Source: an uncultured Pelagibacteraceae bacterium
GTDB taxonomy: Bacteria; Pseudomonadota; Alphaproteobacteria; Pelagibacterales; Pelagibacteraceae
Length of the DNA stretch: 39,779 nt
Reading direction: 5' to 3'
Assembly (NCBI GenBank): GCA_902600635.1
Contig: CACKKE010000005.1
Coordinates: 1 to 39,779 of the forward strand
The position numbers were made by a program, and so were the translations under genes. The notes under the pieces were generated by a model. That model was not told where the DNA came from. It made no database searches and was given only the letters and a program-made list of their open reading frames with translations. Positions 37,154 through 39,779 of this stretch are shown here, piece after piece (position 1 is the stretch's first letter; each line of letters opens with the position of its first letter).

Positions 37154-37295
37154 TTACTTATATGTGAAAGTATTTATATACCAGCGATTTAATAATTTTA
37201 AAGGTATTGTTTAATTTAACTAAATCTATTTTATTGTAATATATGATTTTGAGTGTTTTATATATTAACAAAATAACTTTAAGTTCTTGAGGCTA

Positions 37296-38630
37296 ATGAG
37301 ATCAGATAAAAAAATTTTTCCAATTATTTCAATAGTAATTTCAATTTCTTTATTATTTTACATATTTTATAAATCTGAAATTATTTGGAGTGGTGAAAAA
37401 AGAAATTATTATTTAATATATTATTATATCTCTACAATAACAATTATCTTCTCAATAATTACTTTCTATTTAAGTAAAAAAATTAATAGTTATTTAGTCA
37501 TTATATTAATTAGTTCTATTTTCACTATTTATCTATTTGAATTTTATTTAACTATTCTTCCTAAAGAAAAAAAAGATTTAAATAAAAAAATTAAATTTTA
37601 TGAACAGCAAACAAAAAAAGACTTTGACACCAGATCTCTTTTTGAAATTTACGAAGAATATAAAAATAAGTATGAGAATACAGCGATATTTGTAGGGCCT
37701 CAATATTATCCACTTTCTGACATTTATTCGTTATCTAATATATCAAACTCTAAAACTATTCTTTGTAATGAAAATGGATACTATTCAACTTATTTAAGTG
37801 ACAGATATGGATTTAATAATCCTGATGTAGAATGGGATGCTAATCAAATTGAATATTTACTATTAGGTGATTCATTTACTCAAGGTTACTGTGTTAATAG
37901 AGGAAAAGAAATTGCATCTATATTACGGAATCTTTTTAAAAAACCAATTTTAAATTTAGGATTTGGTAGCAATGGACCTTTAATAGAGTACGCAACTTTA
38001 AGAGAGTACTTTAAGCCTAATACTAAAAACATTATTTGGTTTTACTATGAAGGTAATGATATCTCAGATTTAAAAGGTGAATTAACGTCACCAATCTTAA
38101 CAAAATACATGACAGATTTAAAGTTTACTCAAGAATTAATTTTAAGACAAAATGAATTAGATGAGATTACAAAAATAAAAATGGAAAAAATAATAAATTT
38201 ATATGAGAAAAGAATTATAGAAAATAATTTTATTAAAAAGTTTATAAATTTTATAAAAGTAACCAATTTAAGGAATAGAGTTTTTACGAAAACTCACTCA
38301 AAAAAAAATTTAGAAGACAATCTTTATTTGGTATTTAAAGAAATTTTAAAAAATGCTAATAATTTTTCAAAAAAAAATAATGTAAAATTATATTTTGTAT
38401 ATTTACCAGAGTATGAAAGATATAAAGCTAATTATAATAACTCTTCTTATTTATTAATAAAAAAAATTGTAAATGAATTAAATATTCCGTTTATTGACAT
38501 TGATAAAGAGGTTTTCAAAAAAGAGGATTTTCCACTTGAATTATTTCCTTTTGGTATGAATGGACATTATAATGAGACTGGATACATGAAAGTATCGAAT
38601 GCAATTTATAAATTTATATTAGAAGAATAA
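37296..38630 (+). CDS. Membrane-anchored SGNH/GDSL-hydrolase-like protein
   Basis: N-terminal hydrophobic segments; 'YLLLGDSFTQGYCVNRG', 'ILNLGFGSNGPLIEYATLREYF', 'WFYYEGNDISDL', C-terminal 'NGHYNETGYMKVSNAIYKFI'; start trimmed to ATG 37296. Confidence 0.8.
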   Translation: MRSDKKIFPIISIVISISLLFYIFYKSEIIWSGEKRNYYLIYYYISTITIIFSIITFYLSKKINSYLVIILISSIFTIYLFEFYLTILPKEKKDLNKKIKFYEQQTKKDFDTRSLFEIYEEYKNKYENTAIFVGPQYYPLSDIYSLSNISNSKTILCNENGYYSTYLSDRYGFNNPDVEWDANQIEYLLLGDSFTQGYCVNRGKEIASILRNLFKKPILNLGFGSNGPLIEYATLREYFKPNTKNIIWFYYEGNDISDLKGELTSPILTKYMTDLKFTQELILRQNELDEITKIKMEKIINLYEKRIIENNFIKKFINFIKVTNLRNRVFTKTHSKKNLEDNLYLVFKEILKNANNFSKKNNVKLYFVYLPEYERYKANYNNSSYLLIKKIVNELNIPFIDIDKEVFKKEDFPLELFPFGMNGHYNETGYMKVSNAIYKFILEE

Positions 38631-38698
38631 ACTGTTTTTAAAATTTAAATAATATATTAAATCGTAGCGATTTCACATTATTGCTTGAAAAATATTCA

Positions 38699-38714
38699 AT
38701 TAACTATAGTTAAT
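38699..38714. repeat. 16-bp perfect palindrome upstream of the luciferase-like gene
   Basis: ATTAACTATAGTTAAT equals its reverse complement; ends 10 bp before ATG 38725. Confidence 0.5.
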
Positions 38715-38724
38715 CTTTATAATA

Positions 38725-39765
38725 ATGAATAAAGGAATTTTCTATATACCGTTATATCAGCAAAAAAAGGATTTTTCTGAAATCTTAGATGAAGTGGTTG
38801 CAACTTTAAAATTTGTAGATAAGAAAAAATTTTCTGAGGCTTTCTTCGGAGAACATTTAACAGACATGCATGAAAAAATAACATCAAGCATTATGATGGT
38901 TGCAGCTGCAGCACCTTTTACAAACCACTTAAAACTTGGAACCCTTACAACAAATCTCAACTTTTATCCCCCAGCAGTTTCTGCTGCTCAAATATCCCTA
39001 GCAGATAATATTTCTAAAGGCAGGCTAATGCTTGGAATAGGTTCAGGTGCAAATAACTCTGACAAAGAAGTTGTTGGAAAATTAGACTCGAATAATTATG
39101 AAATTATGATGGAAAGTTACGATGTTTTGAGAAGAATTTTGTATGAAAAAAACTTTACCGAATATAAGTCTAAAAATTTTAATATTTCTGTGAAGAAAAG
39201 CAAAAATAAATCATTAGGGCTTGGATACTTTAATAAGCTTTACAAAAATAGAAAAAATCTAGAAATTGTTATGCCAGCACTAGGAGCAAATTCTTATAAT
39301 GTCAAAATGTGTGCAAAAAGAAAATGGTCAATTGTTATTTCAAATTTTTGTTCAGAGGAAATAATAGAAAATCATATTGAAAATTATTTAAGATATTCTT
39401 CATTGAGAAAATCTGAAGCATTAAAAAAAATAAAATTGTCTAAATTTATCTTTGCCTCTGAAAATAAAAATATAGAAAAATTTTTATTCAACAAAAATTC
39501 CCCATATTTTAAGTCTGTTGAAATAATTTACAAAAAACTTAAGACATTTAATAGGCACCAATGTTTTGGTGAAAACATAAATAATGTAACTGACGCCATT
39601 GATAATGTTGTTTTGTATGGAAACGTAAAAAAAATCAAACATTATATAAAGAATAATATAGAAAAAAAATTTGGTGACATTTCCTCATTAATTTATGTCT
39701 CTGTTCCATTGAGTAAAAACAAAATTTATAATGACTCATTAAAAATTTTTGCAAATAAAGTTTAA
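38725..39765 (+). CDS. LLM-class flavin-dependent oxidoreductase (luciferase-like)
   Basis: 'FSEAFFGEHLTDMHEKITSSIMMVAAAAPFTNHLKLGTLTTNLNFYPPAVSAAQISLADNISKGRLMLGIGSGANNSD'. Confidence 0.9.
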   Translation: MNKGIFYIPLYQQKKDFSEILDEVVATLKFVDKKKFSEAFFGEHLTDMHEKITSSIMMVAAAAPFTNHLKLGTLTTNLNFYPPAVSAAQISLADNISKGRLMLGIGSGANNSDKEVVGKLDSNNYEIMMESYDVLRRILYEKNFTEYKSKNFNISVKKSKNKSLGLGYFNKLYKNRKNLEIVMPALGANSYNVKMCAKRKWSIVISNFCSEEIIENHIENYLRYSSLRKSEALKKIKLSKFIFASENKNIEKFLFNKNSPYFKSVEIIYKKLKTFNRHQCFGENINNVTDAIDNVVLYGNVKKIKHYIKNNIEKKFGDISSLIYVSVPLSKNKIYNDSLKIFANKV

Positions 39766-39779
39766 GTATGTACGTAGAC

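Noticed and set aside
37154-37295. Intergenic region that might hold a small RNA or promoter pair
   Set aside because: Only AT-rich sequence between divergent genes; no stable hairpin or recognisable promoter that stands out from composition.
5529-38960. Other short antisense ORFs (5529..5723, 13237..13434, 22760..22969, 31109..31357, 31935..32123, 38757..38960)
   Set aside because: All lie opposite confidently assigned genes and show no independent motif.
1-39779. CRISPR array, tRNA, rRNA, transposase or integrase
   Set aside because: None seen: no regularly spaced repeats, no tRNA-like cloverleaf noticed by eye, and no transposase or integrase motifs in the ORF set. A tRNAscan/Infernal run would be needed to exclude small RNAs.
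1-39779. Antiphage defence system
   Set aside because: No nuclease, reverse transcriptase, TIR, CBASS or restriction-modification motifs; the methyltransferases resemble small-molecule or sugar types.

Overview
The window is strongly AT-rich, gene-dense and essentially all coding. It looks like a surface-glycan (nonulosonic acid) biosynthesis island from a streamlined bacterium; a SAR11/Pelagibacterales-like host is a guess from composition and compactness, with no phylogenetic marker present. Left edge: a 3' CDS fragment, a degenerate SGNH-like protein, a CotH-kinase-like/beta-helix protein and a VTC-domain protein. Core: a nine-gene minus-strand operon (TylF-type methyltransferase, NeuB, NeuC, 2OG-Fe(II) oxygenase, MurB-like reductase, pyruvyl transferase, membrane protein, ABC flippase, FkbM-like). 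Next come two separate acyl-carrier-protein modules: NeuA-FkbH-ACP-VOC-acyltransferase, and aldolase-AMP ligase-cyclase/formamidase-VOC-like-ACP-GNAT. A pseudaminic-acid-like cassette follows (GNAT, PseI, PseC, PseB, aldo/keto reductase, cytidylyltransferase fused to a class-III aminotransferase). Right edge: a GT-B-like protein, a DUF4910-type peptidase-like protein, an SGNH-like protein and a luciferase-like monooxygenase. The most interesting hypothesis is that the two ACP modules make unusual acyl groups (one probably glycerate-derived) and place them on nonulosonic acid amino groups. A second is that a MurB-like reductase translationally coupled to a pyruvyl transferase makes lactyl-ether sugars. 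No tRNA, rRNA, CRISPR array or mobile element was recognised. All family calls come from reading motifs by eye, without database searches.
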